A stretch of DNA of 64,000 nt from assembly GCF_030378205.1 (NCBI RefSeq), contig NZ_CP127385.1, forward strand, positions 3,264,001 through 3,328,000, given 5' to 3'. Positions within the stretch are counted from its first letter, which is position 1; each line of letters begins with the position of its first letter. This DNA comes from Bradyrhizobium sp. NP1 (lineage in GTDB: Bacteria > Pseudomonadota > Alphaproteobacteria > Rhizobiales > Xanthobacteraceae). The position numbers were made by a program, and so were the translations under genes. Under the pieces are notes generated by a model. That model did not search any database. It was not told where the DNA came from and worked only from the letters and a program-made list of their open reading frames with translations. Below are positions 29,438-39,160 of this stretch, piece by piece.

Positions 29438-29445
<8 letters not shown>
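29131..29445 (+). CDS. rplX: 50S ribosomal protein L24
   Basis: A 104-residue assembly-initiator protein with a KOW motif ([21 protein letters not shown]). Its ATG shares one base with the rplN stop (TGATG), so translation is coupled. The C-terminal [31 protein letters not shown] is full length. Confidence 0.98.
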
Positions 29446-29995
<550 letters not shown>

Positions 29996-30041
29996 GACGC
30001 TGAACAGCAGCCTCTCAAACGCGGAAACCCAGGAGCCACGC

Positions 30042-30347
30042 ATGGCAAAGAAGAGTTCAGTCGAGAAGAACAACCGGCGCAAGCGCATGGCGAAGAACGC
30101 CGCGCCTGCTCGCGCCCGGCTGAAGGCGATCATCGCCGACAAGACCAAGCCGATGGAGGAGCGCTTCGCGGCGACGCTGAAGCTCGCCAAGCTGCCGCGC
30201 AACTCCTCGACGACGCGCATCCGCAACCGCTGCGAGCTCACCGGCCGGCCGCGCGCGAACTATCGCAAGAACAAGCTGTCGCGCATCGCGCTGCGCGAGC
30301 TCGGCTCGAAGGGCCTGGTCCCCGGGCTCGTGAAGTCGAGCTGGTAA
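30042..30347 (+). CDS. rpsN: 30S ribosomal protein S14, zinc-independent form
   Basis: A 101-residue S14 of the long, cysteine-motif-free class; no CxxC pair is present, so it does not need zinc. [16 protein letters not shown] and the C-terminal [30 protein letters not shown] are diagnostic. AGGAGCC precedes the ATG. Confidence 0.98.
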   Translation: MAKKSSVEKNNRRKRMAKNAAPARARLKAIIADKTKPMEERFAATLKLAKLPRNSSTTRIRNRCELTGRPRANYRKNKLSRIALRELGSKGLVPGLVKSSW

Positions 30348-30361
30348 GGAGGGTCGTTTAA

Positions 30362-30760
30362 ATGTCTACGCACGATCCGATCAGCGACCTGATCACCCGC
30401 ATCCGCAACGCGCAGATGCGTTCCAAGTCCAAGGTCTCGACCCCTGGCTCGAAGATGCGCGAGAGCGTGCTCGAGGTGCTGAAGTCGGAAGGCTATATCC
30501 GCGGCTACACCGCCGTGGAGCACGCCTCCGGCCGCAGCGAGCTCGAGATCGAACTGAAGTATTTCGACGGCGAGCCGGTTATCCGCGAGATCGAGCGGGT
30601 CTCCAAGCCGGGACGGCGCGTCTACACGTCGGTGAAGAACCTGCCGCGCGTGAACAACGGCCTCGGCATCTTGGTGCTGTCGACGCCGAAGGGAATCATG
30701 GCCGACCACCAGGCGCGCGACGCCAATGTGGGCGGCGAAGTTCTCTTCACGGTGTTCTGA
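30362..30760 (+). CDS. rpsH: 30S ribosomal protein S8
   Basis: A 132-residue 16S rRNA-binding protein; in enterobacteria it represses the spc operon by binding near the rplE start. [22 protein letters not shown] and the C-terminal [20 protein letters not shown] are typical. It has the strongest ribosome binding site of the region (AAGGAGGG). Confidence 0.98.
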   Translation: MSTHDPISDLITRIRNAQMRSKSKVSTPGSKMRESVLEVLKSEGYIRGYTAVEHASGRSELEIELKYFDGEPVIREIERVSKPGRRVYTSVKNLPRVNNGLGILVLSTPKGIMADHQARDANVGGEVLFTVF

Positions 30761-30774
30761 GAAGGAATTTGGCG

Positions 30775-31308
30775 ATGTCTCGTATCGGCAAGAAGCCCGT
30801 CGCGATCCCGTCCGGTGTGACGGCGAGCGTGGAAGGGCAGACCGTGAAAATGAAGGGCCCGAAGGGCCAGCTTCAGTTCGTCGCCCATGGCGACGTCGAG
30901 GTGAAGTTCGAGAACGGCGTCATCACGGTAGCGCCGCGCGTCAAGACCAACCGCGCCCAGGCGATGTACGGCACCGCGCGCGCCCAGGTCGCCAACCTCG
31001 TCGTCGGCGTGACCAAGGGTTTCGAGAAGAAGCTCGAGATCACCGGCGTCGGCTATCGCGCCGCGATGCAGGGCAAGAACCTGCAGCTCTCGCTCGGCTA
31101 CAGCCATGACGTGGTCTATTCGATCCCGGAGGGCATCACGGTCACCGTGCCGAAGCCGACCGAGATCACGGTCACCGGCAGTGATTCGCAGCGCGTCGGC
31201 CAGGTCGCGGCCGAGATCCGCAGCTATCGCCCGCCGGAGCCCTACAAGGGCAAGGGCGTGAAGTACGTCGACGAATTCATCTTCCGCAAGGAAGGCAAGA
31301 AGAAGTAA
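30775..31308 (+). CDS. rplF: 50S ribosomal protein L6
   Basis: A 177-residue protein near the sarcin-ricin loop. [15 protein letters not shown] is the conserved start; a TTG two codons earlier is discounted. The C-terminal [35 protein letters not shown] is the L6 signature. AAGGAA precedes the start. Confidence 0.98.
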   Translation: MSRIGKKPVAIPSGVTASVEGQTVKMKGPKGQLQFVAHGDVEVKFENGVITVAPRVKTNRAQAMYGTARAQVANLVVGVTKGFEKKLEITGVGYRAAMQGKNLQLSLGYSHDVVYSIPEGITVTVPKPTEITVTGSDSQRVGQVAAEIRSYRPPEPYKGKGVKYVDEFIFRKEGKKK

Positions 31309-31319
31309 CGGAGCCGGCA

Positions 31320-31682
31320 ATGTCGAGAAACAAGGTCACGAATGCCCGGCGCAAGCAGCGCGTGAGGCTGGCGTTGCGCCGCTCCGGCGGCGGCCGTCCG
31401 CGCCTGTCGGTGTTCCGTTCGTCCAAGCACATCTATGCCCAGGTCATCGACGACCAGAAGGGTGAGACGCTCGCGTCCGCCTCGTCGCTGGAGAAGACGA
31501 TGCGCGAGGCCGGCAAGACCGGCGCCGACATCGACGCGGCGAAGGCGGTCGGCAAGCTTCTGGCCGAGCGCGCGGCGCAGAAGGGTGTCAAGGAAGTGGT
31601 GTTCGACCGCGGCGCCTATCTCTTCCACGGTCGCGTCAAGGCGTTGGCCGACGCGGCGCGCGAGGGCGGGCTGAGCTTCTAG
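31320..31682 (+). CDS. rplR: 50S ribosomal protein L18
   Basis: A 120-residue 5S rRNA-binding protein. [35 protein letters not shown] and the C-terminal [26 protein letters not shown] match the family exactly. CGGAG precedes the ATG; 11-base gap from rplF. Confidence 0.98.
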   Translation: MSRNKVTNARRKQRVRLALRRSGGGRPRLSVFRSSKHIYAQVIDDQKGETLASASSLEKTMREAGKTGADIDAAKAVGKLLAERAAQKGVKEVVFDRGAYLFHGRVKALADAAREGGLSF

Positions 31683-31736
31683 TCAACGGGATATGAACAG
31701 AGGCCTGTGCCTCGGCTTTAAGGATTGGATTGCACC

Positions 31737-32312
31737 ATGGCAGGTGAACGCGAACGCGGCGGCCGCGAACGGAGCAGGGAGCGCGAGGAGCGCGAGAGCG
31801 AGTTCGTCGACAAGCTCGTCCACATCAATCGTGTCGCGAAGGTGGTCAAGGGCGGCAAGCGCTTCGGCTTCGCGGCGCTGGTCGTGATCGGCGACCAGAA
31901 GGGCCGGGTCGGGTTCGGCCACGGCAAGGCGCGCGAGGTGCCGGAAGCGATCCGGAAAGCCACCGAGGCGGCCAAGCGCAATCTCACGCGCGTGGCGCTG
32001 CGCGAGGGCCGCACGCTGCATCACGACATCGCCGGCCGCCACGGCGCGGGCCGCGTCTACCTGCGCGCCGCTCCGGCCGGCACCGGCATTATCGCCGGCG
32101 GCCCGATGCGCGCCGTGTTCGAGACGCTCGGCATCCAGGACGTGGTGGCGAAGTCGATCGGCTCGTCCAACCCCTACAACATGGTGCGCGCGACCTTCAA
32201 CGCGCTGAAGAACCAGGATTCGCCGCGTTCGGTCGCGGCGCGCCGTAACATCAAGGTGTCCGCGCTGCAGGCGCGCCGCGTCGGCGGCGATGCCGAGGCC
32301 GCGGCCGACTGA
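31737..32312 (+). CDS. rpsE: 30S ribosomal protein S5
   Basis: A 191-residue fidelity and mRNA-entry protein. An arginine/glutamate-rich N-terminal stretch (about 20 residues) precedes the S5 double-stranded-RNA-binding fold with [25 protein letters not shown] and [17 protein letters not shown]. The start follows AAGGATTGG; an earlier TTG is less likely. Confidence 0.97.
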   Translation: MAGERERGGRERSREREERESEFVDKLVHINRVAKVVKGGKRFGFAALVVIGDQKGRVGFGHGKAREVPEAIRKATEAAKRNLTRVALREGRTLHHDIAGRHGAGRVYLRAAPAGTGIIAGGPMRAVFETLGIQDVVAKSIGSSNPYNMVRATFNALKNQDSPRSVAARRNIKVSALQARRVGGDAEAAAD

Positions 32313-32332
32313 CAACAGGCGGAGTTTTGACG

Positions 32333-32527
32333 ATGGCCAAGGCCGCAAAGACGATCAAGCTCGAGCAGACCGGCAGCCCGATTCGCCGCCATCACTCGCA
32401 GCGGTCGACGCTGATCGGGCTCAAGCTCAACAAGATCGGCCGCGTCGCCGAGCTGCCGGACACGCCGGCGGTTCGCGGCATGATCGAGAAAGTTCACCAT
32501 CTCGTCCGCATCGTCGGCGAGAAGTAA
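32333..32527 (+). CDS. rpmD: 50S ribosomal protein L30
   Basis: A 64-residue small protein; [32 protein letters not shown] is the family core. GGCGGAG precedes the ATG (MAKAAKT). Typical size and place between rpsE and rplO. Confidence 0.97.
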   Translation: MAKAAKTIKLEQTGSPIRRHHSQRSTLIGLKLNKIGRVAELPDTPAVRGMIEKVHHLVRIVGEK

Positions 32528-32545
32528 GATTTAAGGAGAAGGGCG

Positions 32546-33037
32546 ATGAAGCTCAGCGATATCGCCGACAACGCCGGCGCCCGCAAGAAGCGCATGCGGG
32601 TCGGCCGGGGCATCGGCTCCGGCAAGGGCAAGACCTCGGGCCGCGGCGGCAAGGGCCAGACCGCGCGTTCAGGCGTGCGCATCAAGGGCTTTGAAGGCGG
32701 CCAGATGCCGCTGCACCGCCGCCTGCCCAAGCGCGGCTTCACCAACGTGTTCCGCCTGGAGTTCGCCGAGATCAATCTCGACCGGCTGCAGCAGGCGGTC
32801 GACGCCAAGCAGCTCGACACGGGCGCGACCGTGAACGCGGAATCGCTGGTCAAGGCCGGCGTGCTGCGGCGCGCCAAGGACGGGGTGCGGCTGCTCGGCC
32901 GCGGCGAGCTCAAGGCCAAGCTCACCATCGAGGTGCATGGCGCCTCGAAGTCGGCGATCGCGGCGGTGGAGAAGGCCGGCGGCTCCGTGAAGATCCTCGC
33001 GCCCGCCAAGACGGACGACGGCGAGGCCGCGGCGTAA
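32546..33037 (+). CDS. rplO: 50S ribosomal protein L15
   Basis: A 163-residue late-assembly protein. The glycine-rich [31 protein letters not shown] and [14 protein letters not shown] segments are diagnostic. AAGGAGAAGG precedes the ATG. It is followed by a 165-base gap before secY. Confidence 0.98.
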   Translation: MKLSDIADNAGARKKRMRVGRGIGSGKGKTSGRGGKGQTARSGVRIKGFEGGQMPLHRRLPKRGFTNVFRLEFAEINLDRLQQAVDAKQLDTGATVNAESLVKAGVLRRAKDGVRLLGRGELKAKLTIEVHGASKSAIAAVEKAGGSVKILAPAKTDDGEAAA

Positions 33038-33059
33038 CGGCCCGCGTAACATCTACGTC

Positions 33060-33083
33060 ATCGCCCGCACACTTGCGGGCGAT
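33060..33083 (+). other. Hairpin between rplO and secY
   Basis: ATCGCCCGC (33060-33068) pairs perfectly with GCGGGCGAT (33075-33083) around a 6-base loop. No T-run follows. It may tune read-through from ribosomal protein genes into secY or protect the upstream mRNA end. Confidence 0.6.
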
Positions 33084-33202
33084 CCGCCCGACCCGAAGAT
33101 GGACTTCATCGAGCCGAGCACCAGATAATATCCGACGCCTGCTGGTGGTCCCGCAATCGCTCGCGGGAGGGCAGTGCAAGGGGTGGCGGGAGAAAGCCGA
33201 AC

Positions 33203-34534
33203 ATGGTCTCAGCAGCGGAACAACTGGCGGCAAACCTCAATTTCGGGGCGCTCGCCAAGGCCGACGAACTGAAGAAGCGCATCTGGTTCACGCTCGGTGC
33301 GCTGCTCGTCTACCGGCTCGGCACCTACATCCCGCTGCCCGGCATCGACCCCAACATCTGGGAGCAGGTGTTCCGGACCCAGGCCGGCGGCATCCTCGGC
33401 ATGTTCAACATGTTCGCCGGCGGCGGCATCCACCGCATGGCGATCTTTGCGCTGAACATCATGCCGTACATCTCGGCATCGATCATCATTCAGCTCCTCA
33501 CCACGGTCTCGCCGCAGCTCGAGGCGCTGAAGAAGGAAGGCGAGGCGGGGCGCAAGACGCTCAACCAGTACACCCGCTACCTCACCGTGATCCTCGCCGC
33601 GTTCCAGTCCTATGGCATCGCGATCGGCCTCGAAGGCGCCGGCAATGTCGTCAGTGATCCTGGCCTGTTCTTCCTGCTGTCCACCACGATCACGCTGACC
33701 GGCGGCACCATGTTCCTGATGTGGCTCGGCGAGCAGATCACCTCGCGCGGCATCGGCAACGGTATTTCGCTGATCATCCTGTCCGGCATCGTCGCGGAAC
33801 TGCCCTCGGCGCTTGCCAACATGCTGGAGCTGGGCCGCCAGGGCGCGATGTCCACCGGGTTGATCCTGATCGTCATCGTGATGGTGGTCGCGGTGATCGC
33901 CTTCATCGTGTTCATGGAGCGCGCGCAGCGCAGGCTCCTGATCCAGTATCCGAAGCGCCAGGTCGGCAACAAGATGTTCGAGGGCCAGTCCTCGCATTTG
34001 CCGCTCAAGCTCAACACCTCGGGCGTGATCCCGCCGATCTTCGCGTCCTCGCTCTTGCTCCTGCCGACCACGGTCGCGAACTTCAACGCCGGCCGCGGGC
34101 CGGAATGGTTCCAGTGGATCACGACCCAGCTCAGCCATGGCCGGCCGCTGTTCCTCGCGCTTTACCTGGCGCTGATCGTGTTCTTCGCCTTCTTCTACAC
34201 CGCGATCGTGTTCAACCCGACCGAGACCGCGGACAATCTGAAGAAGCATGGCGGCTTCATCCCGGGCATCCGGCCGGGCGAGCGCACCGCGGAATATATC
34301 GACTACGTGCTGTCGCGGATCACGGTGGTCGGCGCGATCTATCTCGCCATCGTCTGCCTGATCCCCGAAATTCTGATTTCCTACGCTTCCGTGCCGTTCT
34401 ACTTTGGCGGCACCTCGCTGTTGATCGTGGTCAGTGTGACCATGGATACGGTGGCGCAGGTTCAGGGCTACCTGCTTGCCCATCAGTACGAGGGGCTGAT
34501 CCGGAAGTCCAAACTGAGGGGCCGCCGCCGCTAG
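33203..34534 (+). CDS. secY: Preprotein translocase subunit SecY
   Basis: A 443-residue inner-membrane protein with ten predicted helices forming the Sec channel with SecE and SecG. ALLVYRLGTYIPLPGID in the first helix region, ALNIMPYISASIIIQLLT (plug/TM2), GERTAEYIDYVLSRITVVGAIYL and the C-terminal YEGLIRKSKLRGRRR are typical. GGGAGAAAG precedes the ATG. It exports unfolded proteins with SecA. Confidence 0.99.
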   Translation: MVSAAEQLAANLNFGALAKADELKKRIWFTLGALLVYRLGTYIPLPGIDPNIWEQVFRTQAGGILGMFNMFAGGGIHRMAIFALNIMPYISASIIIQLLTTVSPQLEALKKEGEAGRKTLNQYTRYLTVILAAFQSYGIAIGLEGAGNVVSDPGLFFLLSTTITLTGGTMFLMWLGEQITSRGIGNGISLIILSGIVAELPSALANMLELGRQGAMSTGLILIVIVMVVAVIAFIVFMERAQRRLLIQYPKRQVGNKMFEGQSSHLPLKLNTSGVIPPIFASSLLLLPTTVANFNAGRGPEWFQWITTQLSHGRPLFLALYLALIVFFAFFYTAIVFNPTETADNLKKHGGFIPGIRPGERTAEYIDYVLSRITVVGAIYLAIVCLIPEILISYASVPFYFGGTSLLIVVSVTMDTVAQVQGYLLAHQYEGLIRKSKLRGRRR

Positions 34535-34603
34535 AAGCGGCCGATGCGGTGAACCGCAACTAACGGGTGAGTTTCGCTCACCGTCCGCCGGGGGGCGAAA
34601 CTG

Positions 34604-35419
34604 ATGAGACTGATACTTTTGGGACCGCCCGGCTCGGGCAAGGGAACCCAAGCGCAGCGGCTGGTGCACAAGCACAACATCGTTCAGCTCTCGACCGGGG
34701 AGATGCTGCGCGCAGCGGTCGCGGCCGGCACGCCCGTCGGGCTGCAGGCCAAGGACATCATGGCGGCCGGCGGCCTGGTGCCGGACGAGATCGTGATCAG
34801 CATCATTTCGGACCGCATCGACCAGCCCGACGCCAGGAACGGCTTCATCCTCGACGGCTTCCCCCGCACCGTGCCGCAGGCCGAGGCGCTCGATGAGCTG
34901 CTGAAGAGGAAGCACATGAAGCTCGACGCCGTGGTCGAGCTGCGCGTCAACGAAAGCGCGCTGCTTGATCGTGTCGAAAAGCGCGCCGCCGAAACGCGGG
35001 CACGCGGCGAGGAGGTACGGGTCGACGACACGCCGGAAGTGCTGGTCAAGCGGCTCGCCAGCTACCGCCAGCTCACCGAACCCTTGATTCATTACTACTC
35101 CGAGCGGCGCAAGCTCCTGACCGTCGACGGCATGATGACCATCGAGGCCGTCACCCGCGAGATCACGCGGATCCTGACCGCGCTGGGCGCCGTGGAGGGA
35201 AAAGCCGCCCCAACGGCCCAGAAGGGCCTACGCAAGGCCGCCAGACCGGCCGCCCGGAAGGCCGGCAAGGTGGCCCGAGCTGCCAAAAAGACGTCCAAAA
35301 CTGCCCGGAAGGCGGCTAAAAGCACCTCCAAATCGAAGAAAAAGGCGGTCAAGAGGCCGACCAGGAAGGCCGCTCCGAAACGGGCCAAAAAACTCACGAA
35401 AAAGCGAGCTAAACGCTAG
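34604..35419 (+). CDS. adk: Adenylate kinase, short-lid type, with a lysine/alanine-rich histone-H1-like C-terminal tail
   Basis: Residues 1-195 form a complete adenylate kinase that equilibrates ATP, ADP and AMP: P-loop [12 protein letters not shown]-binding [21 protein letters not shown], and [13 protein letters not shown]. The lid is the short, non-zinc form. From about residue 197 to 271 the protein continues in frame as a basic low-complexity tail of A-K-K, T-A-R-K and S-K-S-K-K-K units, near 45% Lys+Arg, with no acidic residue after position 198. Such tails occur in histone H1-like and AlgP-type nucleic-acid-binding proteins. The tail is encoded without frameshift and ends in its own stop codon. 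It may bind rRNA or DNA, or place the enzyme at ribosomes; that is inference. The gene follows secY in canonical order. Confidence 0.95.
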   Translation: MRLILLGPPGSGKGTQAQRLVHKHNIVQLSTGEMLRAAVAAGTPVGLQAKDIMAAGGLVPDEIVISIISDRIDQPDARNGFILDGFPRTVPQAEALDELLKRKHMKLDAVVELRVNESALLDRVEKRAAETRARGEEVRVDDTPEVLVKRLASYRQLTEPLIHYYSERRKLLTVDGMMTIEAVTREITRILTALGAVEGKAAPTAQKGLRKAARPAARKAGKVARAAKKTSKTARKAAKSTSKSKKKAVKRPTRKAAPKRAKKLTKKRAKR

Positions 35420-35425
35420 AGAGAG

Positions 35426-35454
35426 TTGACGAAACGCCCTTGAATCCCTTAATA
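35426..35454 (+). promoter_or_regulatory. Probable promoter for rpsM-rpsK-rpoA-rplQ
   Basis: TTGACG (35426-35431) and TTAATA (35449-35454) are separated by 17 bases, in the 180-base gap between adk and rpsM. It would give the alpha operon its own initiation site with a leader near 140 bases. Confidence 0.6.
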
Positions 35455-35599
35455 AGCCTCGCATCCAGATCGGATAGTTTTCAGACGATGCCGGGCCCCG
35501 GGAGATCCAGGGGGAGGGCGTCGTGTTCGCGTTTGCGGACACCTGCCCGAGAAAGCAGATAACGGCCTGCCCGAGAGGGAGGCGACAGGAGAGAAATCC

Positions 35600-35968
35600 G
35601 TGGCTCGTATTGCCGGCGTGAACATCCCGACCAACAAGCGCGTCATCATCGCGCTCCAGTACATCCATGGCATCGGCCAGAAGAACGCCGCCGACATCAT
35701 GGAGAAGGTCAAGATTCCGCTCGACCGCCGTGTCAGCCAGTTGACCGACCAGGAAGTTTTGCAGATCCGCGAAGTGATCGACCGCGACTATGTCGTCGAG
35801 GGCGACCTTCGCCGCGAGACCGGCATTAACATCAAGCGTCTGATGGACCTCGGCTGCTATCGCGGCCTGCGCCATCGTCGCGGCCTGCCGGTGCGCGGCC
35901 AGCGCACGCATACCAACGCGCGCACCCGCAAGGGTCCGGCGAAGGCGATCGCCGGCAAGAAGAAGTAA
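35600..35968 (+). CDS. rpsM: 30S ribosomal protein S13
   Basis: A 122-residue protein of the 30S head bridging to the 50S subunit. It starts at a GTG (read [15 protein letters not shown]), preceded by [22 protein letters not shown] and [28 protein letters not shown] are universal S13 motifs. Confidence 0.98.
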   Translation: MARIAGVNIPTNKRVIIALQYIHGIGQKNAADIMEKVKIPLDRRVSQLTDQEVLQIREVIDRDYVVEGDLRRETGINIKRLMDLGCYRGLRHRRGLPVRGQRTHTNARTRKGPAKAIAGKKK

Positions 35969-35972
35969 GCGA

Positions 35973-36035
35973 GCGAAATAGCGAACAGGGAGTAGCGAAT
36001 AGTTTTCTATTCGCCATTCGCTACCCACTATTCGC
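35973..36035 (+). repeat. GCGAATAG-type inverted repeat between rpsM and rpsK
   Basis: The core is a perfect hairpin, GCGAATAG (35995-36002), TTTT loop, CTATTCGC (36007-36014). On both sides the arms continue imperfectly with GTAGCGAA, GGG and GCGAA-TAG units, giving an inverted repeat of about 60 bases. The unit is the same as in the element after tuf (23337-23405). Confidence 0.8.
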
Positions 36036-36092
36036 GATCAGGTGTAGCCGCTGGCATTACGGCGGCGTTGAGATCTTCAGGAAAGGTTGAGA

Positions 36093-36482
36093 ATGGGCAA
36101 GGAAGCCACCCGCGTTCGCCGTCGTGAGCGCAAGAACATCGCCTCCGGCGTCGCGCATGTGAACTCGTCGTTCAACAACACGACCATCACCATCACCGAC
36201 GCGCAGGGCAACACTATTGCCTGGTCGTCGGCCGGCACCATGGGTTTCAAGGGTTCGCGCAAGTCGACCCCCTATGCCGCGCAGGTCGCGGCGGAAGACG
36301 TCTCCAAGAAGGCGCAGGAACACGGCATGCGCACGCTGGAAGTCGAAGTGGCCGGCCCCGGTTCGGGCCGCGAGTCGGCGCTGCGCGCGCTGCAGGCTGC
36401 GGGCTTCACCGTCACCTCGATCCGCGACGTGACGACGATCCCGCACAATGGTTGTCGCCCGCGCAAGCGGCGGCGCGTTTGA
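36093..36482 (+). CDS. rpsK: 30S ribosomal protein S11
   Basis: A 129-residue platform protein contacting mRNA at the E site. [36 protein letters not shown] and the C-terminal [16 protein letters not shown] are diagnostic. AGGAAAGG precedes the ATG; an upstream TTG two codons earlier is discounted. Confidence 0.98.
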   Translation: MGKEATRVRRRERKNIASGVAHVNSSFNNTTITITDAQGNTIAWSSAGTMGFKGSRKSTPYAAQVAAEDVSKKAQEHGMRTLEVEVAGPGSGRESALRALQAAGFTVTSIRDVTTIPHNGCRPRKRRRV

Positions 36483-36484
36483 TG

Positions 36485-36518
36485 CCGATCACGGCGGGCA
36501 TTTCGTCCGCCGCATCGG
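36485..36518 (+). other. Hairpin between rpsK and rpoA
   Basis: CCGAT (36485-36489) and ATCGG (36514-36518) enclose a GGCGG/CCGCC stem. It begins two bases after the rpsK stop and has no T-run, so it is a likely mRNA-structure element rather than a terminator. Confidence 0.5.
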
Positions 36519-36593
36519 TTCTCGAGATTATTTGCGACGCTGCGGTCGATTGCGCAGCACTCCAACGCCAGTCATTTGCTATCAGCTGGCCTT

Positions 36594-37625
36594 ATGGGTG
36601 AAACAGTGACGATCCAAAAGAATTGGCAAGAACTCATCCGTCCCAACAAGCTCCAGGTCACGGCCGGCTCCGACTCGAACCGCTTCGCGACCCTGGTTGC
36701 TGAACCGCTCGAGCGCGGCTTCGGCCAGACGCTCGGCAATGCGCTGCGCCGCATTCTGCTCTCCTCGCTGCAGGGCGCCGCCGTGCAGTCGGTGCATATC
36801 GACGGCGTGCTGCACGAATTCTCCTCGATCGCGGGCGTGCGCGAGGACGTCACCGACATCGTGCTCAACATCAAGGACATCTCGATCAAGATGCAGGGCG
36901 AAGGCCCCAAGCGCATGGTCGTGAAGAAGCAGGGTCCTGGTGTCGTCACTGCCGGCGACATCCAGACCGTCGGCGACATCACGGTGCTCAATCCCGACCT
37001 GCAGCTCTGCACGCTGGACGATGGCGCCGAGATCCGCATGGAGTTCACGGTCACGACCGGCAAGGGCTACGTCGCCGCCGAGCGTAACCGCCCCGAGGAC
37101 GCGCCGATCGGCCTGATCCCGGTCGACAGCCTGTTCTCGCCGGTGCGCAAGGTCTCCTACAAGGTCGAGAACACCCGCGAGGGCCAGATCCTCGACTACG
37201 ACAAGCTGACCATGACGATCGAGACCAACGGCGCGATCACGCCGGAGGATTCGGTGGCCTATGCCGCGCGCATCCTGCAGGACCAGCTCAACGTGTTCGT
37301 CAACTTCGAGGAGCCGCGCAAGGAAGTCGCGCAGGAGATCATCCCCGATCTCGCCTTCAACCCTGCCTTCCTCAAGAAGGTCGACGAGCTCGAGCTGTCG
37401 GTGCGTTCGGCCAACTGCCTGAAGAACGACAACATCGTCTACATCGGCGACCTCGTGCAGAAGTCGGAAGCGGAGATGCTGCGCACCCCGAACTTCGGCC
37501 GCAAGTCGCTGAACGAGATCAAGGAAGTGCTGGCCCAGATGGGCCTGCATCTCGGCATGGAAGTGCCGGGCTGGCCGCCGGAGAACATCGACGAGCTCGC
37601 CAAGCGCTTCGAGGATCACTACTGA
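36594..37625 (+). CDS. rpoA: DNA-directed RNA polymerase subunit alpha
   Basis: A 343-residue subunit. The N-terminal domain ([30 protein letters not shown]) dimerises and scaffolds beta and beta'; the C-terminal domain (residues about 255-325, with [37 protein letters not shown]) binds UP elements and activators. I chose ATG 36594 ([12 protein letters not shown]); a TTG six codons earlier and a GTG four codons later are alternatives. It lies in the alpha operon before rplQ. Confidence 0.98.
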   Translation: MGETVTIQKNWQELIRPNKLQVTAGSDSNRFATLVAEPLERGFGQTLGNALRRILLSSLQGAAVQSVHIDGVLHEFSSIAGVREDVTDIVLNIKDISIKMQGEGPKRMVVKKQGPGVVTAGDIQTVGDITVLNPDLQLCTLDDGAEIRMEFTVTTGKGYVAAERNRPEDAPIGLIPVDSLFSPVRKVSYKVENTREGQILDYDKLTMTIETNGAITPEDSVAYAARILQDQLNVFVNFEEPRKEVAQEIIPDLAFNPAFLKKVDELELSVRSANCLKNDNIVYIGDLVQKSEAEMLRTPNFGRKSLNEIKEVLAQMGLHLGMEVPGWPPENIDELAKRFEDHY

Positions 37626-37632
37626 TCCGAAA

Positions 37633-37664
37633 TGAAGGCGCGGTGACGTGTCACCGCGCCTTCA
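37633..37664 (+). other. Perfect 15-bp inverted repeat between rpoA and rplQ
   Basis: TGAAGGCGCGGTGAC (37633-37647) and its exact complement (37650-37664) are separated by 2 bases, 7 bases after the rpoA stop. There is no T-run. This very stable hairpin could limit transcription into rplQ or mark an RNase processing site. Confidence 0.75.
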
Positions 37665-37739
37665 CGGGCGAACGCAGGCAGCCCACCTGAGCAACATGTC
37701 CGACGAACCGTCGCGGCAGGCACAAGCAAGGAACAGACT

Positions 37740-38159
37740 ATGCGTCACGGAAGGGTTCATCGGAAACTCAATCGCACCGCCGAGCATCGGCGCGCGATGT
37801 TTGCCAACATGGCGGCCGCGCTGATCAAGCACGAGCAGATCGTCACCACGCTGCCCAAGGCAAAGGAGCTGCGCCCGATCGTGGAGAAGCTCGTGACGCT
37901 GGGCAAGAAGGGCGGCCTTGCCAGGCGCCGCCAGGCGATCTCGGAGATGCGCGACGTCGACATGGTGAAGAAGCTGTTCGACACGCTGGCGCCCCGCTAC
38001 AAGGATCGCCAGGGCGGCTACACCCGCATCATCAAGGCCGGCTTCCGCTACGGCGACAACGCCGCGATGGCGGTGATCGAGTTCGTCGACCGCGACGTCG
38101 ACGCCAAGGGCCAGGATTCCGGCCCCGTGCCGGAGCGGGAAGCCGCGGAAGCGGCCTGA
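37740..38159 (+). CDS. rplQ: 50S ribosomal protein L17
   Basis: A 139-residue protein near the tunnel exit. [34 protein letters not shown] is the family start and [34 protein letters not shown] the C-terminal core. AAGGAACAG precedes the ATG. It is the last gene of the ribosomal block. Confidence 0.98.
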   Translation: MRHGRVHRKLNRTAEHRRAMFANMAAALIKHEQIVTTLPKAKELRPIVEKLVTLGKKGGLARRRQAISEMRDVDMVKKLFDTLAPRYKDRQGGYTRIIKAGFRYGDNAAMAVIEFVDRDVDAKGQDSGPVPEREAAEAA

Positions 38160-38180
38160 TTCCGCCTTCATTTCGAATCG

Positions 38181-38209
38181 AAAAAAGCGGCGCTTCGCGC
38201 CGCTTTTTT
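38181..38209 (+). terminator. Intrinsic terminator after rplQ
   Basis: AAAAAAGCGGCG and CGCCGCTTTTTT form a perfect 12-bp stem around CTTCG, with a T-run in the stem end. It closes the alpha operon and, because of the flanking A and T runs, could also act on the opposite strand. Confidence 0.95.
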
Positions 38210-38283
38210 GTTGCTTGCCGGGTGTATAGCGGCAGGATGGCCGCGGCGTTGCGCGCCCCCTCAACGATCGGAGCGAGACGATT

Positions 38284-39024
38284 GTGGCAGGCCTGACAGA
38301 CGGTGCGCAGGCGACCCGGTTTTTGATCAGGGCCCTGAAGGCGCGGTTCCGCGACGAGCGGGCCGAGCTTGCGGCGATTTCGCGCCTGCTCGCGCCGACC
38401 GATACGGTGTGCGACATCGGCGCCAACAAGGGCAGCTTCACCTTCTGGCTGGCGCGCTGGTGCTACAAGGGCCACGTATTCGCCTTCGAGCCGCAGATCG
38501 ACATCGCCGAGCGCCTGGCGCGCGACTGCCGCTTGTTCGGCTTTTCCAATGTCCGGGTCGAGCCCGCCGGCGTCCATTCGAGCTCCGGCACGCTGGAGCT
38601 CTCGGTGCCGCGCGGCCACGGCCCCGGCGCGTCCTTCAATGCACCCGCGGCGGCCGCCGACACGGTCGCGGTGCCGGTGCGCGTCGTCGCGCTCGATGAC
38701 TATTTCGCAGGCACCGAGCGCATTGCGCTTTTGAAGATCGACGTCGAAGGCGCCGAGCTCGATGTGTTCCGCGGCGCCGAGCGGATTCTGAAAACCTCTC
38801 ATCCGTTGCTGGTGTTCGAATGCGAGAACCGGCATTTGCGCGGGCATTGCGTCGAGGACGTGTTCCGCTATCTCGGCTCGCTCGGCTATTCCGGCTGCTT
38901 CGTCTGCCACGGCCAGGTGCGTCCGCTCTCCGAGTTCGACCCGGCGGTGCACCAGCGCGCCGACGGCGACTGGTTCTGGAAGTCGAAGGACTATTGCAAC
39001 AACTTCATCTTCGCGAAAGCGTGA
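38284..39024 (+). CDS. FkbM-family SAM-dependent methyltransferase
   Basis: A 246-residue class I methyltransferase. VCDIGANKGSFTFWLARW (residues about 41-58) is the SAM-binding motif I of the FkbM family, and RIALLKIDVEGAELDVFRGAERIL is its second signature. FkbM proteins O-methylate sugars, polyketides or lipids; the acceptor here is unknown. Translation starts at a GTG. It follows the rplQ terminator and appears to be a separate unit; nothing beside it points to a glycan cluster. Confidence 0.88.
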   Translation: MAGLTDGAQATRFLIRALKARFRDERAELAAISRLLAPTDTVCDIGANKGSFTFWLARWCYKGHVFAFEPQIDIAERLARDCRLFGFSNVRVEPAGVHSSSGTLELSVPRGHGPGASFNAPAAAADTVAVPVRVVALDDYFAGTERIALLKIDVEGAELDVFRGAERILKTSHPLLVFECENRHLRGHCVEDVFRYLGSLGYSGCFVCHGQVRPLSEFDPAVHQRADGDWFWKSKDYCNNFIFAKA

Positions 39025-39082
39025 GCCGGAGCGCCGAAGGTGCCCGCTTGCTTGCGCGCGGGCGGGCGCGTCACGATATGGC

Positions 39083-39109
39083 GCCTGACGGGCCTGACGG
39101 GCCTGACGC
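39083..39109 (+). repeat. Three 9-base tandem repeats before the SDR gene
   Basis: The unit GCCTGACGG occurs three times head to tail (last base variant) 52 bases upstream of the SDR start. It is a short simple repeat with possible copy-number variation. Confidence 0.7.
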
Positions 39110-39160
39110 GCTTCGGGCGAAGCCGAGGCGCGGCCCGAAACGCCAGCGTGGAGATCGCTC

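Noticed and set aside
33041..33122. Open stretch between rplO and secY ending in a D-P-P-D-P-K-M-D-F-I-E-P-S-like peptide
   Set aside because: No start codon with a ribosome binding site; the segment contains the hairpin at 33060-33083. Could be a gene remnant but not supportable.
37740..38159. Expectation of rpmJ (L36) between secY and rpsM
   Set aside because: The adk-rpsM gap holds a promoter-like site but no 41-residue L36 frame; L36 is usually elsewhere in this group.
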